A stretch of 64,000 bases of DNA from Saccharomycopsis crataegensis (Eukaryota > Ascomycota > Saccharomycetes > Ascoideales > Saccharomycopsidaceae), in contig NW_027043820.1 in assembly GCF_037102585.1 (NCBI RefSeq), positions 654,501 through 718,500 on the forward strand, given 5' to 3'. Below, piece by piece: positions 1 to 11,023 of this stretch. Position 1 is the stretch's first letter; the number at the start of each line of letters is the position of its first letter. Position numbers and translations under genes: made by a program. The notes beneath the pieces are model-generated. The model was not told the origin of the DNA. It saw only the letters and a list, made by a program, of their open reading frames with translations, and did not search any database.

Positions 1-1418
1 TTGTTGTCTACTCGTGCTGGTGGGTTAGGTCTCAATTTACAGACTGCAGATACCGTGATTATTTTTGACACTGATTGGAACCCGCATCAAGATCTTCAAG
101 CTCAAGATCGTGCCCATCGTATTGGGCAAAAGAATGAGGTGAGAATTTTGAGATTGATCACCCAAGATTCTGTCGAAGAAATGGTTCTTGAGCGTGCTGC
201 CGAAAAGTTGGACATTGATGGGAAGGTCATTCAAGCTGGTAAGTTTGATAACAAGTCTACTGCTGAGGAACAAGAGGCGTTGTTGAGACAATTGATGGAA
301 GCAGATGAAATGAAGAAGACTACTGAAGAAGAGGAAGAACTCACTCCTGAAGAATTGAATGATATCTTGGCGCGTAACGACGAAGAAAAGATATTATTCA
401 AACAAATTGATTTACAAATGGAAAAAGAATGGTTTGAGCGTAATAAGCGCAATGGTAGCAGCGTCCCGCGTCTTTTTGATATCTCAGAGCTACCAGAATA
501 TTATAGGAAGGAACCGCCAGCTAAAAAGAGTATGGTGGTGGATGGTGCTCGTTTCAAAAAGAAGATTTCGTACATTGACGAGAGTATGTCGGAATTTGAA
601 TGGTCAAAGGCTAATGGGTTGGTAGAGGATGATGGTACAACGGATTATGGTGATGATATGCCTAGAAAACGAGGACGTAGAAGAAAAAATTATCTTGCTG
701 AAATCAGAGAAGATGGTGATGCTGAGGATAATCACCTTGGCGATGATGATGATGATGATGATAATGATGTGGACGACCTGGATGATGATGACGATGACCT
801 TGATGACATTGATGTTGTTAGACGGAAAAGAAGACGGGTTGTAGAAGATGACGAGGACTTGGGGGCTGATGATAGTCCTCGAATGGGTGCAGCAAGAGGC
901 AGAGGCCGTGGAAGAGGCCGTGGAAGGGGTAGAGGTAGAGGAAGAGGCCGTGGAAGAGGTCGTGGAAGGGGTCGTGGAGGTCGTGGTGCTTCCAGAGATC
1001 CGATGAGCGAACCTGAGGAATATGTGGAATTGACGGCTGAGCAACGTGGTAAATTACAATTCAATCTTAAAGCGATTCTTAAAGCTGTCAATGAATACCA
1101 AGAAGAGACCGGTTATGAAGAACAACCATTGCGTTACTTATCTGAGATTTTCAAGGAAAAACCATCAAAGAGATTGTATCCTGATTATTATGCGATTATC
1201 GAACAACCAATTTCTCTTAAAGAGATCAAGAAGAAAGTCACAGGTTTTGGGTACTTCAAGGTCGATCAGCTCATGAGGGATTTGAGGTTGATGTTTGCAA
1301 ATGCCAAGAAGTATAACCAAGAAGGATCAATCGTTTACAATGATGCGATTAAGTTGCAACAGGTTTCCCAAGATGTGTGCTCTAAGCTTGAAGATTTACC
1401 CGAGCCAATTTTGAAGTC

Positions 1419-1450
<32 letters not shown>

Positions 1451-1701
1451 AAAGTACGAAGCAACAACAAGATACTACGGCCACTTCAGAACTTAGTGCA
1501 TCAGTGACTCAACAACAACCACCGCCAAATATTGATACTGGTAAGTTGAGCAGTAATGATGCGATAATTTCATCAAATGATGCGTTAGTAGGGAGCAATA
1601 TTATGCCTGGGTTCATGGATAGTAATCCAGATGAAGAGAATACGATTAAATTCCTGCTTGATGAGGAAAGCACTGGAGATGGAGATGGTTTTTGTTTATA
1701 A
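1..1701 (+). CDS. SWI/SNF- or RSC-type chromatin remodelling ATPase (SNF2/STH1), C-terminal part, 5' end outside window
   Basis: This is the C-terminal 566 residues of a nuclear DNA-translocating ATPase that slides or evicts nucleosomes. The gene begins before the window, since the frame is open at base 1 on a leucine codon. Helicase motif VI ([11 protein letters not shown]) lies at residues 33-43. It is followed by the conserved [18 protein letters not shown] block and a SnAC-like region around 115-190. An Asp-rich tract (about 247-271), an RG-repeat, AT-hook-like tract (about 298-330), a bromodomain (about 350-465, with YPDYY and the acetyl-lysine-binding Asn in NAKKYN) and an Ala run (474-483) follow. 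Sth1 of RSC is favoured by KILFKQID after the motor. Snf2 is favoured by the RG tract and the bromodomain wording (LYPDYYAII). I leave the paralogue open. Confidence 0.93.
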
Positions 1702-2905
1702 ATTAGAATTGTATGGGCCAACCAACACTTTACTAGGGTTTACCGACGACGAGATATGTTAATGATAATGTATATTTAAAAAGAATTTCTTTAATTTTTC
1801 CCTTGTTTTTTTTTTTCTTTTTGTCTTTTTTCTTTTTTTTTTTTTTTCATTTCGGTTGACCTTTCAATCAATCATTTTTATTACTATTATTTTATTATTA
1901 TTGCTTTACTATTTACTATTGTTAATATTTATTATTGTTACTATTCATTTATTATGAAATCCTTACAATGTAATCACCATCGAAAGACTGGACAGGGGAG
2001 GGTGTTATTTTATATATTCCAGTCAAGCAAGGATCGCACGCTACACATGGATATGGTGCTCTCCAATATCGAATAACCGTCATCAAGAAACCAGTTAAGC
2101 TTGAAGAAATTCCTCACCAGCTGATTTAGCTTGCACATTTTACTTACATCTGTAAGATATATATATACATATATAATTTCAGAGTCAGAGGACCTAAAGC
2201 AGATTGAATCCTGTATGTAAGGAGCTACGCCGCCGAAAATGGAAGTGTCACGCTCGAAGTTACAAAATTTTCTATAATCATTCGTTAAAATGACAAAGTT
2301 TAAGATAGATAGATAGTACCGTAGGCGGTTGGTGATAGATAGTTTACAAAAACATCACCACCACCCGAGCCCGAGAAATCATCAATGTTTTTTTTTTTTG
2401 AAAAATCTAGGCTAATACCAACTTAGCAAGATTGTTTTACATTTGATTATTAGCCTTTGAGAAATGAAATAAAAAAAAAAATAAAAAAAAAAAAGTTGAA
2501 TTGAGGGGGAAAGCTTGGTGGCATATCCGTATCGTGCTTACTTACCAATAATATATGGTGGGAATTCCCATATGATCATTGCGGTTAAACAAACGATTTG
2601 TAGAATTTTTAAACAAAAAATGAATTTTGGCATCAAGCCCCACATAATGATCAAAGAAAAAATAATAGGCATCAAAAGCAGAAAAATGATCAAAGAAAAA
2701 TAATAGGTATCAAAAGCAGAAATGAATTAAACTATAAAAACAAAAAAAAATACACGGAATCAAAATTCTATCAACAACATCAATGAAAAGCTTGATCCAT
2801 CATCATCATCATCATTATCATCAATAATAATAATTCATCATTAATCATAATGATAACATGGTATGGATGGTAACATCGCAATCTCTGTCGATATCAATCA
2901 ACTAA
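1702..2905. other. Intergenic region, convergent 3' ends
   Basis: Between the 3' ends of the SNF2/STH1-type gene and the ABC transporter gene. It is T/A-rich with several homopolymer runs and a short ATC repeat near 2800. The only open frame is 62 codons (2515-2703), starts without ATG and looks like noise. I see no RNA gene here. Confidence 0.6.
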
Positions 2906-5900
2906 CTATCCAACAATAGCCCCGATACACTTTCTAACAACTCCAGATTTATAGTTATTGACCCTCATCCACAACACAATAAACGCTATGGCACGATAGC
3001 ACACCGCCATCACCGCCAATAACCCAAAATATAATTTATAATCCACTCCGAGCCCATATGTGTCGATCACATCTTGACCATTGTTGAAAATACAACCATC
3101 ACCATTTCCCGAAGCCCCCGAGTCTGCAGTACAAGTGAATTTATCCTCATTTTGGAAAACAATATTACTGATTGCCATCACCCCATAATGCATAGGATTC
3201 ACCCAGTTGATACCTTTAAAGAATGGCGGAAGTTGTAACGCAATAAGACCGGAGATAATCACCGAAATGCTGACAAATATAGAAATGATGTTGATGGCAA
3301 ACCCGGTGTGTCGGAAAATTGTATTGAAGAAAATCCCCAAAGATTCACCACAAGAAATGAACATCCAACCAACGTAAACAAAACTGAAGAACACCAGGCA
3401 AGTGCGTGGTAAACCAATCGCAAACACCGTCAACACCGCAAAAACCACAGAGGCAATGAGTTCCAACCCTGTTTCGATAATGGAGTACAGTACAAAGAAT
3501 GGAGTGATCCCGTACACTTTATCGGCATGCTCTTCATAAAAGAAGTCACGTTCGATAGGATATAGAGCCACGTTATTCAACATCCCCACAAAATACAATG
3601 CCGAAACTTGTTGGGTCAATCCAATGATGTTCACCACTGCGACATAGTCGTGTTTGAGAGGCGCGTAAAATAACGCCGAAAGAATCCCAGTACCGGCTGA
3701 TTGAAGAACTTTAGCAATCAGCTCACCAATCGTTACATTAGAAAACTGACGACCGAACACTAATGGGAATGCCACCCTAAATGACGCAGGAACTTTCCGA
3801 TACTTCCCAAACACTGCTTCTGAATCGTCAATATTCTTTATCAGCTTATCATTAAATTGGGGAGGCTTCCCCCCATTCCAACTGTTAACTAAACTATTCA
3901 CTCTAGCTTTAGTCGATTTCTCTAATTCCGGGGCTTGGGTATTCACAGAAACCAAATCTAATACGAAATCAGCAAAATTTGTCAATTTAGGACATATGTG
4001 ACCCAATTTTTCAAAATAACTAGCCATAGATGACGGTGGCCCGTTAAATACCACATTCCCCCCCTTTGACAAAAGTAATATCTGCCCAAACCTTTCAAAG
4101 ATGCTATACCGTGGTTGATGGATTGTTAACACCACCGTCCTTTTTTCAACAGTGGCCAAGTTTTCCAAAATCGTAAGAATTGACAACGCTGTAAAACTAT
4201 CAAGTCCCGAGGTTGGTTCATCCAAAAATATCACTTGGGGATCATTGAGCAATTGGATACCAATAGATACACGTCGCTTTTCACCACCAGAAATCCCTTT
4301 CACAAGCTCTGATCCAATCAAATTATCTTGGCATTCCTTTAACCCAAGTTTCATAATGACATCGGTGACCCTTGCGTCGATTTCTTTTTTAGTTAGAACT
4401 TTGGCAAGACGAAGTTTGGCAGCAAACGCCAATGTCTGACGAACGGTTAAAGAAGGCAATAAACTATCATCGTCTTGAAGAACATACGAACAAATTCCTG
4501 CAAGAAGGTCACTGGTGACAGGATACTCGTTGAACAAAATTTCCCCCTCTTGGGTATATTCGGTCACAAAATTGGATTTCAATTTACCACTGATAACGTT
4601 AAGTAGCGTAGTTTTCCCAGAGCCAGACGGTCCCATGATTGCGTTGATTTTGTGACGTTGGAAAGTGGCATGGACATGATGAAGGATTTCTTTGGCTTGA
4701 GGATCAAGATTGGAAGAGAACTTTTTACGACGCTTCAAAAATTTAAAATCTCCACTGATTACTCTTTTGAAGATCCCTTGGAAAGAAATATCAAACACTT
4801 TAACTTTGAGGGAAATATTGTTCAAGTAAATATCGATACCATCTAAAGCTGGTTTATTCTCTTTGAAACTGGATATTGATTTCGAATCGGTGGTTACTTC
4901 GACTTCGACCTCATCATTGCGAGTCATTGGTTTACTCTTTTTGGACTGTTTGGCAATTGCCACATCCACCCTTCTTGTCATTAACACCACCGCTGCCAAC
5001 CCATGGAATATCCAAATGAACGCAAACATCACACATAATGGCAAAGTGATCCAATTTTCCCAGAACCCCAAGTTTTCAATGATGTTAGCTCCGGTGTATG
5101 TCACACATCTAGGGTCCAGAGGGTCATCATTATAAGGACAATCACCGAAAAACCCTGTGAATTGTGATGATACGGTGACCCCGTAACCGTACCACACATA
5201 GCACAAATACTTGATCCATCGAACATACACCGGCATGGTGGTTAGATTAACAAAGAAACCACAGCAATAAGTCTGGAAAGTGAAGTTGATGTTCCCGAGT
5301 AATGCGGCAATTGTGTAGTCTCTTGACAAAGATACTGCAAACACGGCGTACGCCATGGCGATTTGATGATTGAGTAAATTGATGGCCCAATAAATGAAGA
5401 ATTCTTTGGCGGTGCTCTTGAATCCAATCATGAAATAAGTAAAAATCGTAAAAATCGTTGGTACTGCCACGTCCTGTGATATAAACCTCGATAACCGTCG
5501 AGATATGAGGAATCCGGGAACCGTAACGGAGTTTTCTGCCCGTTCACGATCGTACACCCGAATATCAGTGTAGCAAAGGCGGTATGTTTCAAAAATTAAC
5601 ATGAGGTACCCTTGTAGACCATTAACATTGTAAATGCACCCAGTCAATGACCTGATACCCGTCAAGGAGTTATCTGGACGGTAAAAAACCCATCCTAAAA
5701 TGACCCCAACAAATGCGGCTTCACCCCAGAGAGCCAAAGAAGTCAAGGGATCTCTGGAAGTTAACACTAAATCTCTTTTGGTGAGGGTTATGATTTCTCT
5801 CCAAATGTTAGCCCTTGAATGTTTAAGAATTTCCAGAGAGTTGTATAAATTGCCGGAATTTTCAATGGCATTAGTTTTGTCAATGGTTTTCTCATTATTA

Positions 5901-6967
5901 TTATCTTGATAAATTTCCAAGTTTTGTTCAAAATTCCTCCAATTTTCTTTGAGCATTTCTAAATTCTGCAAAGTTCTGGTTTCACTTTGTAAATCCCGGT
6001 TATCGACACTAGTGACATCAATCAAATAATCCGCGGGATTGACATTTGCTTCGACTTTATAACCCATTTTGCCAAAATAATCCAAGGCTGCATCAGTGCG
6101 GTGACAATACACTGGTGACCCACGGCTCAAAATGCATAAGTAATCAAATAGAAAGAACACATCTGATGGGGGTTGATGGATGCTTAGCACGATATTTCTG
6201 CCCTTTTTCGCCAAATTTTTCAACGTGTGGACCAACAAGATCGCTGAATGAGCGTCTAGTCCTGTTGTAGGTTCATCAAGAAACAAAAGACTCGGGTTCG
6301 ATAAAAGTTGAATCGCGATACTAAGCCGACGCTTTTCACCTCCGGAAAGCCCTTTATGGAGATGATTACCCACCATGGTGTGCTTGCAATCCTTGAGCCC
6401 TAATTCATTGATGATCAGATCAATCAATTCTTCCTGTTTGGCTTCGCTAACCTTCAGTGACAATCTGAGAGTGGCGGCATACTTGAGGGTTTCATAGCAA
6501 GTGAGATTGGGGATTAAAATATCTTGCTGGATGACGTAGGCATGGTTGATGGAGTTGAGGTTTGATGAGCCGTTGTACAAAATTGTACCGGATTGGCAGA
6601 GTTTGGAATTATTGATCGACGATCTTTTGGCCAAAGTATTGAGCAACGTAGTTTTACCTGATCCTGATCCTCCCATTATGGCAAAGAGTTTCCCAGGGGG
6701 GATTTGAAAAGAGATATCATCAAGTAAACTCGACTTAATTGAAGACTCGGTATCTTGCTGCTGTTTCTTCTTGGTGCTCCCGATTTTCTTCAAAAGTGAC
6801 GACCCATTTAGATGAATAGAAAGATGGTCTACCAGAATGGACACTGGCATAACATTATCGAAGGACAAATTGTCATAACCCTGGAATGGGAGACCAAGTT
6901 CTTGTGATTCATTATAGTCTTTTGGTGATGATGATAGAGGGTGATCCTCTATAGTGGTGCGATTCAT
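2906..6967 (-). CDS. Full-size ABCG (White-type) transporter, YOL075C-like
   Basis: A 1353-residue membrane ABC transporter with the order NBD-TMD-NBD-TMD, so two half-transporters are fused. The first NBD has Walker A GGSGSGKTTLLN, signature LSGGEKRRLSI and Walker B LLFLDEPTTGLD. The second has GPSGSGKTTLLN, ISGGEKRRVSI and VIFLDEPTSGLD. Each NBD precedes a set of hydrophobic segments. NBD-first order and the STGLD/TTGLD H-loop region (SIHQPPSDVF, TIHQPRYSIF) are typical of the White subfamily and unlike Pdr5-type pumps with degenerate sites: both sites here look catalytically complete. S. cerevisiae YOL075C has the same layout and similar length (1294). Substrate is unknown. The start is the ATG at 6967, with an AT-rich leader upstream. 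Confidence 0.88.
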   Translation of the reverse strand: MNRTTIEDHPLSSSPKDYNESQELGLPFQGYDNLSFDNVMPVSILVDHLSIHLNGSSLLKKIGSTKKKQQQDTESSIKSSLLDDISFQIPPGKLFAIMGGSGSGKTTLLNTLAKRSSINNSKLCQSGTILYNGSSNLNSINHAYVIQQDILIPNLTCYETLKYAATLRLSLKVSEAKQEELIDLIINELGLKDCKHTMVGNHLHKGLSGGEKRRLSIAIQLLSNPSLLFLDEPTTGLDAHSAILLVHTLKNLAKKGRNIVLSIHQPPSDVFFLFDYLCILSRGSPVYCHRTDAALDYFGKMGYKVEANVNPADYLIDVTSVDNRDLQSETRTLQNLEMLKENWRNFEQNLEIYQDNNNEKTIDKTNAIENSGNLYNSLEILKHSRANIWREIITLTKRDLVLTSRDPLTSLALWGEAAFVGVILGWVFYRPDNSLTGIRSLTGCIYNVNGLQGYLMLIFETYRLCYTDIRVYDRERAENSVTVPGFLISRRLSRFISQDVAVPTIFTIFTYFMIGFKSTAKEFFIYWAINLLNHQIAMAYAVFAVSLSRDYTIAALLGNINFTFQTYCCGFFVNLTTMPVYVRWIKYLCYVWYGYGVTVSSQFTGFFGDCPYNDDPLDPRCVTYTGANIIENLGFWENWITLPLCVMFAFIWIFHGLAAVVLMTRRVDVAIAKQSKKSKPMTRNDEVEVEVTTDSKSISSFKENKPALDGIDIYLNNISLKVKVFDISFQGIFKRVISGDFKFLKRRKKFSSNLDPQAKEILHHVHATFQRHKINAIMGPSGSGKTTLLNVISGKLKSNFVTEYTQEGEILFNEYPVTSDLLAGICSYVLQDDDSLLPSLTVRQTLAFAAKLRLAKVLTKKEIDARVTDVIMKLGLKECQDNLIGSELVKGISGGEKRRVSIGIQLLNDPQVIFLDEPTSGLDSFTALSILTILENLATVEKRTVVLTIHQPRYSIFERFGQILLLSKGGNVVFNGPPSSMASYFEKLGHICPKLTNFADFVLDLVSVNTQAPELEKSTKARVNSLVNSWNGGKPPQFNDKLIKNIDDSEAVFGKYRKVPASFRVAFPLVFGRQFSNVTIGELIAKVLQSAGTGILSALFYAPLKHDYVAVVNIIGLTQQVSALYFVGMLNNVALYPIERDFFYEEHADKVYGITPFFVLYSIIETGLELIASVVFAVLTVFAIGLPRTCLVFFSFVYVGWMFISCGESLGIFFNTIFRHTGFAINIISIFVSISVIISGLIALQLPPFFKGINWVNPMHYGVMAISNIVFQNEDKFTCTADSGASGNGDGCIFNNGQDVIDTYGLGVDYKLYFGLLAVMAVCYRAIAFIVLWMRVNNYKSGVVRKCIGAIVG

Positions 6968-7201
6968 ACTTTATTCTTATTTTTTATTTTTTATTTTTTT
7001 ATTTTTTATTTTTTTCAATTATTGATTTCAGAGCGTAGATGAATACATTTGTGAGAGAATCAGCTAGGAGAGCCTCTAGTTATAGCAATTTTTTCAGACG
7101 ACAGGGAGGCAGTGAACAAGTATAACAATGTCGTAATAACCAACAGCCGCAACACATATAATTGAATTAATTATCTTGTCATCATCTCGAAGACAACAAC
7201 G

Positions 7202-7209
7202 TGACGTCA
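7202..7209. promoter_or_regulatory. CRE palindrome TGACGTCA
   Basis: A perfect 8 bp CRE, the site bound by ATF/CREB bZIP factors (Sko1, Aca1 in yeast). It lies 235 bp upstream of the ABC transporter start. Function here is inferred from the motif only. Confidence 0.4.
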
Positions 7210-7689
7210 ATTGGGGACAGAATTACCGAACTTCTTTTTTTTTTCCTAAGGGAAAATCAAAGAAAAAAACTGCTCGTTTACAAAAGTTCCTGAAACAGCA
7301 GCGGTTTGAACGACGATGACGGCGTGTACACACAAATAAAACTCTTCTCATCAACAAGGATGGTCAGGTCAGTCAGGGATGGCAAAAGTACACAGAATAA
7401 GAACTGAATCTACAAGCACTTGACGATACGATGGTTTGTTGTATTAATTATTAATTGCAGCTATCAATGTTCTTGAGGTTGAAGAAACTTATCGACATTA
7501 ACAGTTTGAAATGGGGAGTTCTTGTGATTACGAATTCCAAAAAAAAAAAAAGGAGCATCAAAGGGTGTGTGTCTTATATGAGAGTGGTTAACAACATAAA
7601 CCAGACTGGCTTATATATATATATATATAAAGTGTTCTTTCCACCACCGCCAACAATAACAACAACAACTAATTTCGTTCTGACAGAAC

Positions 7690-7701
7690 AGTCACGTGAC
7701 T
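7690..7701. promoter_or_regulatory. Palindromic E-box AGTCACGTGACT
   Basis: A 12 bp perfect palindrome centred on CACGTG, about 100 bp upstream of the p24-like gene. GTCACGTG is the Cbf1/Tye7-type bHLH site in yeasts. A second TCACGTGA occurs in the DOT5/GAB1 divergent promoter of this window. Confidence 0.45.
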
Positions 7702-7798
7702 GAACCGCGCCAGTTTGTTTTTTGTTCCCTGTTAGAAATCCCCAGCCTCTGTGGGGGGAAACTCCTTGTACTAACAGCCAACAACAACACATTATATA

Positions 7799-8422
7799 AT
7801 GGATAGAGGAACATACAATCTACTCAGCCAAAGGTTGGATTATTTGGAGCTAGTGGCAAACACAAAACACAAACTTGATGACGCCACCCCCTCGTATCTC
7901 GCGAGACTATCGAAGGTCAACAACGATCTCAATCAACTCATCATCTCCAACCATCCTTCGTTTCTAAGGATCATCGAACTATTCAAACAGTATGGTCTAT
8001 GGGATAGTATAGTACTGGAGGACTCTCCAAATAATATCAATGACCCTGATCCGTCGTCAATTGAGGCCCGAAAGTTGATGTTGTTGGCGAATCATGAATA
8101 TTTTGTATCCTTGATCACCAAAATCCAGAGTCTTATGAACCTCAACCCCCACGAAGTTATTCACAACCGCTTTCCGGTACAAGTCGTAGAGCATCAGCAA
8201 TTGTTGGGAGAGTTGCAGCAGTTTTTGACAGCCGAACTTATTCCCAAGAGATTCAACCCGTTAATCATCAATTCCATAACGGTGATTGAACGATACGTTG
8301 AAATTATCAATGATTATAACTTGGAAATCGACCGCTTGAAAAACCAATTAATGGAATTCAATTTATCAATCACCAAGAAGAAGCTACAAAAGGAGCGAGA
8401 GGTTGGCGAAAACAGTTATTAA
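7799..8422 (+). CDS. Probable dynactin p24 subunit (DCTN3/Ldb18-like)
   Basis: A 207-residue, largely helical, hydrophilic protein with no membrane segment. Its pattern fits the small dynactin shoulder subunit p24: an N-terminal LxxRLDYLE helix, a central block KLMLLANHEYFVSL that resembles the KLQFILAEEQFIL region of animal p24, and a long C-terminal coiled-coil-like helix. Dynactin is the dynein cofactor used in nuclear migration. The match is from memory of the family pattern and is moderate. The protein could also be another coiled-coil complex subunit. The start is the first ATG, 98 bp after the E-box. Confidence 0.5.
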   Translation: MDRGTYNLLSQRLDYLELVANTKHKLDDATPSYLARLSKVNNDLNQLIISNHPSFLRIIELFKQYGLWDSIVLEDSPNNINDPDPSSIEARKLMLLANHEYFVSLITKIQSLMNLNPHEVIHNRFPVQVVEHQQLLGELQQFLTAELIPKRFNPLIINSITVIERYVEIINDYNLEIDRLKNQLMEFNLSITKKKLQKEREVGENSY

Positions 8423-8895
8423 TATTCTGTGGTTATTATTTATGTAACGATTGTTGCAATGATCAATTGCACCACCACAAGGGCACCCTTATTCTATCTA
8501 AAAAAAAATCCAATCTTTATAACAAAAGGAGGGCCCTAATCTTCTAAACTAAAGTTGATGCAGTAATAAGAGGGCCAGGTAGGGAATTCCTATTGTGATT
8601 AAAGCGCAGTTTCCAGGCAATCAATAGTAGTTATGTGGGGTCGGAATTTTTTTTGTTGGCCATTCATAATAATAATATAATATGAAATAACAAAAAAAAT
8701 TATATAACAAATGTAATTAGCCAGTTATTTGATACCATTCATAACCTACTCAAACATGACAATATTCCTCTCGTGATACACCAAAAGAATAAGGCTGCGA
8801 TGTCCACCTACTATCTATAGGCCCACTTGAAAAATGTGGCATCGAATATATCTATCCACCACATTTTCAGATATTTTATAGCCATCAGTGTCCAC
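8423..8895. other. Intergenic region, convergent 3' ends
   Basis: 473 bp between the p24-like gene and SWT1, whose 3' ends face each other. It is AT-rich. I see no coding or RNA signal. Confidence 0.6.
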
Positions 8896-10656
8896 TTATA
8901 TATCAACCCAATCGGAATCAATGTAAGTCGTGACTGCTCCATCCCAAAACTTCATCAACATGCACATCGACCTGGTTTCTGTTCCGTCGGTGCCTTGTCC
9001 ATCATCCAACACCAAGATAAGCTTTGTCAACACCAAACACCAAAACTTCAAAAATTTTTTGATCTGAAACAACGTCTTGGGTGGTTTGAAAATAACCCTT
9101 TCTTGAGGTTTTGATATCTTCCATTGCTTCTCTTTCCCCGCGCTTTCGAGCTCCCATACAGAAAACAATGAACTATCAGAATCAAAATCCATCCTCATTC
9201 CATTGTAAAATTGGGCTTCTTGTAATTCAAAAGCCATTGGAGTGTTCCTGGTAAAAACCATTTGCAAACTCCACTCTGCCCAATGGGCCTTCATCATCCG
9301 AAATACGGCGTCCAATGAAGTCATTTCTTGTTTCCATTTTTGGAAAGCACTATATTCAATTGATATAGGATCATATGATATAATGAGCCGCTGGAGGTAG
9401 TGTTTGAATAGTGTAAGAGTGAGGGCTTGTACATCGTGAAAGATCTTGGCACAGAATCTTTCGGGAGATCCCAAATTAAGATATGGGTTAGCAGTTTTCT
9501 GGGGCGGTCTCTCAGAATTCACAATTTTTGATTGTGAAGGTATTATATTTTCAAAAAATGGCTTTTCCACAGAATCTGTTCTCCCAACTCTATACTGAGC
9601 CTCTTTGTATATCACATCACCGATAAACTGTGAATTAATCCCTTCAACAAAACTCACTGTCAACACATCCTCCATTAATGCCTTGACGCAAATATTACGG
9701 TCGTTGCTTAGCAAGATCACCAACCCTTTTTCCTTAACAGAATCGTGAAAATACATACAGCAATCAAAGATCGCATTGTCTTTTCGTAAAGACCGGTCGA
9801 TTTTCTCATGACGGGTTTGACCCCTGATGGTACTGCTTCTTGCGGCGAATTGGTTGTAGAGCCAGGTATTGGCTCTCTGAGCAAGTGTACCAATCTTGAT
9901 TTCCTCCCCTCGCGGACCACGACTGATTCGTTTTCCTTCTTTTAAACCGTCCAATTCTTGGATCACCATTTCTGGAACAATTAATTGATAATGGTATCTT
10001 ACCGCCAAGAGGTTCAAGTTATTGACAATATTGAGGTTCGATATAAAGAAATTAGTGTCCACCACCAAGTATATCTGGAAATCAGGAATTATTGGTAACG
10101 GGCGCTGAGCAAGCCGGTCAAGTTCTATTGGTGATGGCTCGGTATTTTTTGTCGACTTGGTGGGCTTATCAGAATCATCATCATCATCATCATCATCGTT
10201 ATCATCATAATTATCATCGGCGTATCGAGATTTCAAGAGCCCCTCTTTCGGTTTATGTTTATTCTGTGAGGATTCATTCCATTTGGCATCAATAGAATTG
10301 GCATATATAAGGTCGTTATTATGGTTTGTATATTCGACCAATTGTAAGGTTTGATTTATTTTCCGTGATTCATTGACGTAATTGGTGATATCTCTGGACT
10401 CTTCAGCAGATACCATATATAGATCGCCATCTTCATCTGGGATCGTGGTTAACGGATTTGGGGTTTGTGAACCACGGAATCTTTTTGTGTTTGGACTACC
10501 GTCAGGAGATGAAAGATGGAGATTTTGATGCTTTTCTGGGACTTCCTGTCTTTCAAAATCGTCCAATTCGTTCATTAAGTCGTCAAGAGTTTTATTTTTC
10601 TTTCCTCGCCCATTATGATGCCTACTATTTCGAAGGCCGCTAGGATTTCGTGACAT
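8896..10656 (-). CDS. SWT1: Swt1-type PIN-domain RNA endonuclease
   Basis: A 586-residue protein with a disordered acidic N-terminal third (Asp run near 10180-10200) and a PINc domain at about residues 190-350. The four acidic positions expected of a PIN nuclease are visible: VVDTNFF, PEMVIQELDG, DNAIFDCC and LLSNDRNICVKA. Swt1 is a nuclear endoribonuclease that works with perinuclear mRNP quality control. The S. cerevisiae protein is 458 residues, so this copy has a longer N-terminus. The frame stays open upstream to a TTG, but the first ATG is at 10656. It is divergent from THI80. Confidence 0.85.
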   Translation of the reverse strand: MSRNPSGLRNSRHHNGRGKKNKTLDDLMNELDDFERQEVPEKHQNLHLSSPDGSPNTKRFRGSQTPNPLTTIPDEDGDLYMVSAEESRDITNYVNESRKINQTLQLVEYTNHNNDLIYANSIDAKWNESSQNKHKPKEGLLKSRYADDNYDDNDDDDDDDDSDKPTKSTKNTEPSPIELDRLAQRPLPIIPDFQIYLVVDTNFFISNLNIVNNLNLLAVRYHYQLIVPEMVIQELDGLKEGKRISRGPRGEEIKIGTLAQRANTWLYNQFAARSSTIRGQTRHEKIDRSLRKDNAIFDCCMYFHDSVKEKGLVILLSNDRNICVKALMEDVLTVSFVEGINSQFIGDVIYKEAQYRVGRTDSVEKPFFENIIPSQSKIVNSERPPQKTANPYLNLGSPERFCAKIFHDVQALTLTLFKHYLQRLIISYDPISIEYSAFQKWKQEMTSLDAVFRMMKAHWAEWSLQMVFTRNTPMAFELQEAQFYNGMRMDFDSDSSLFSVWELESAGKEKQWKISKPQERVIFKPPKTLFQIKKFLKFWCLVLTKLILVLDDGQGTDGTETRSMCMLMKFWDGAVTTYIDSDWVDI

Positions 10657-11023
10657 CAGCAAGAATATCTCAACTTAAGGCTATTTATCTGGGTCACGGT
10701 TTTTGTCACTTTGAAATTGTTATCAGGAGAAGTGTAAAGAGAATAAGAGCCTAAATCAATAACAATATTAATGATGCTAATAATAATAATAATATATAAT
10801 CAACTGTAATAAAGTAATAAGCAACAATATTATCTGATTGTCAACTTGAATTTATATATTTATATTTATATTTATATAATTCCTCTTATCAAAGATGATG
10901 AGTCTCTTGACGTATTTAGGATTTTCCCGCTCAATTTTTTTTTTTTTTTTTTTTTAGGTATATTGCACCATTTTTTGTCTACACCTGTTATTATTTATTT
11001 AGTACTATGTGTCGAAGATTGCA
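10657..11023. promoter_or_regulatory. SWT1/THI80 divergent promoter
   Basis: 367 bp with AT-rich sequence and a long T run (about 10935-10955) that could exclude nucleosomes. I see no clear activator site. Confidence 0.4.

Larger units (their letters stand above)
6968..7798. promoter_or_regulatory. Divergent promoter region of ABC transporter and p24-like gene
   Basis: An 831 bp region shared by two divergently transcribed genes. It contains a perfect CRE palindrome, a palindromic E-box and a short AT dinucleotide run near 7613-7630. Open frames here are short and lack support. Confidence 0.6.
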
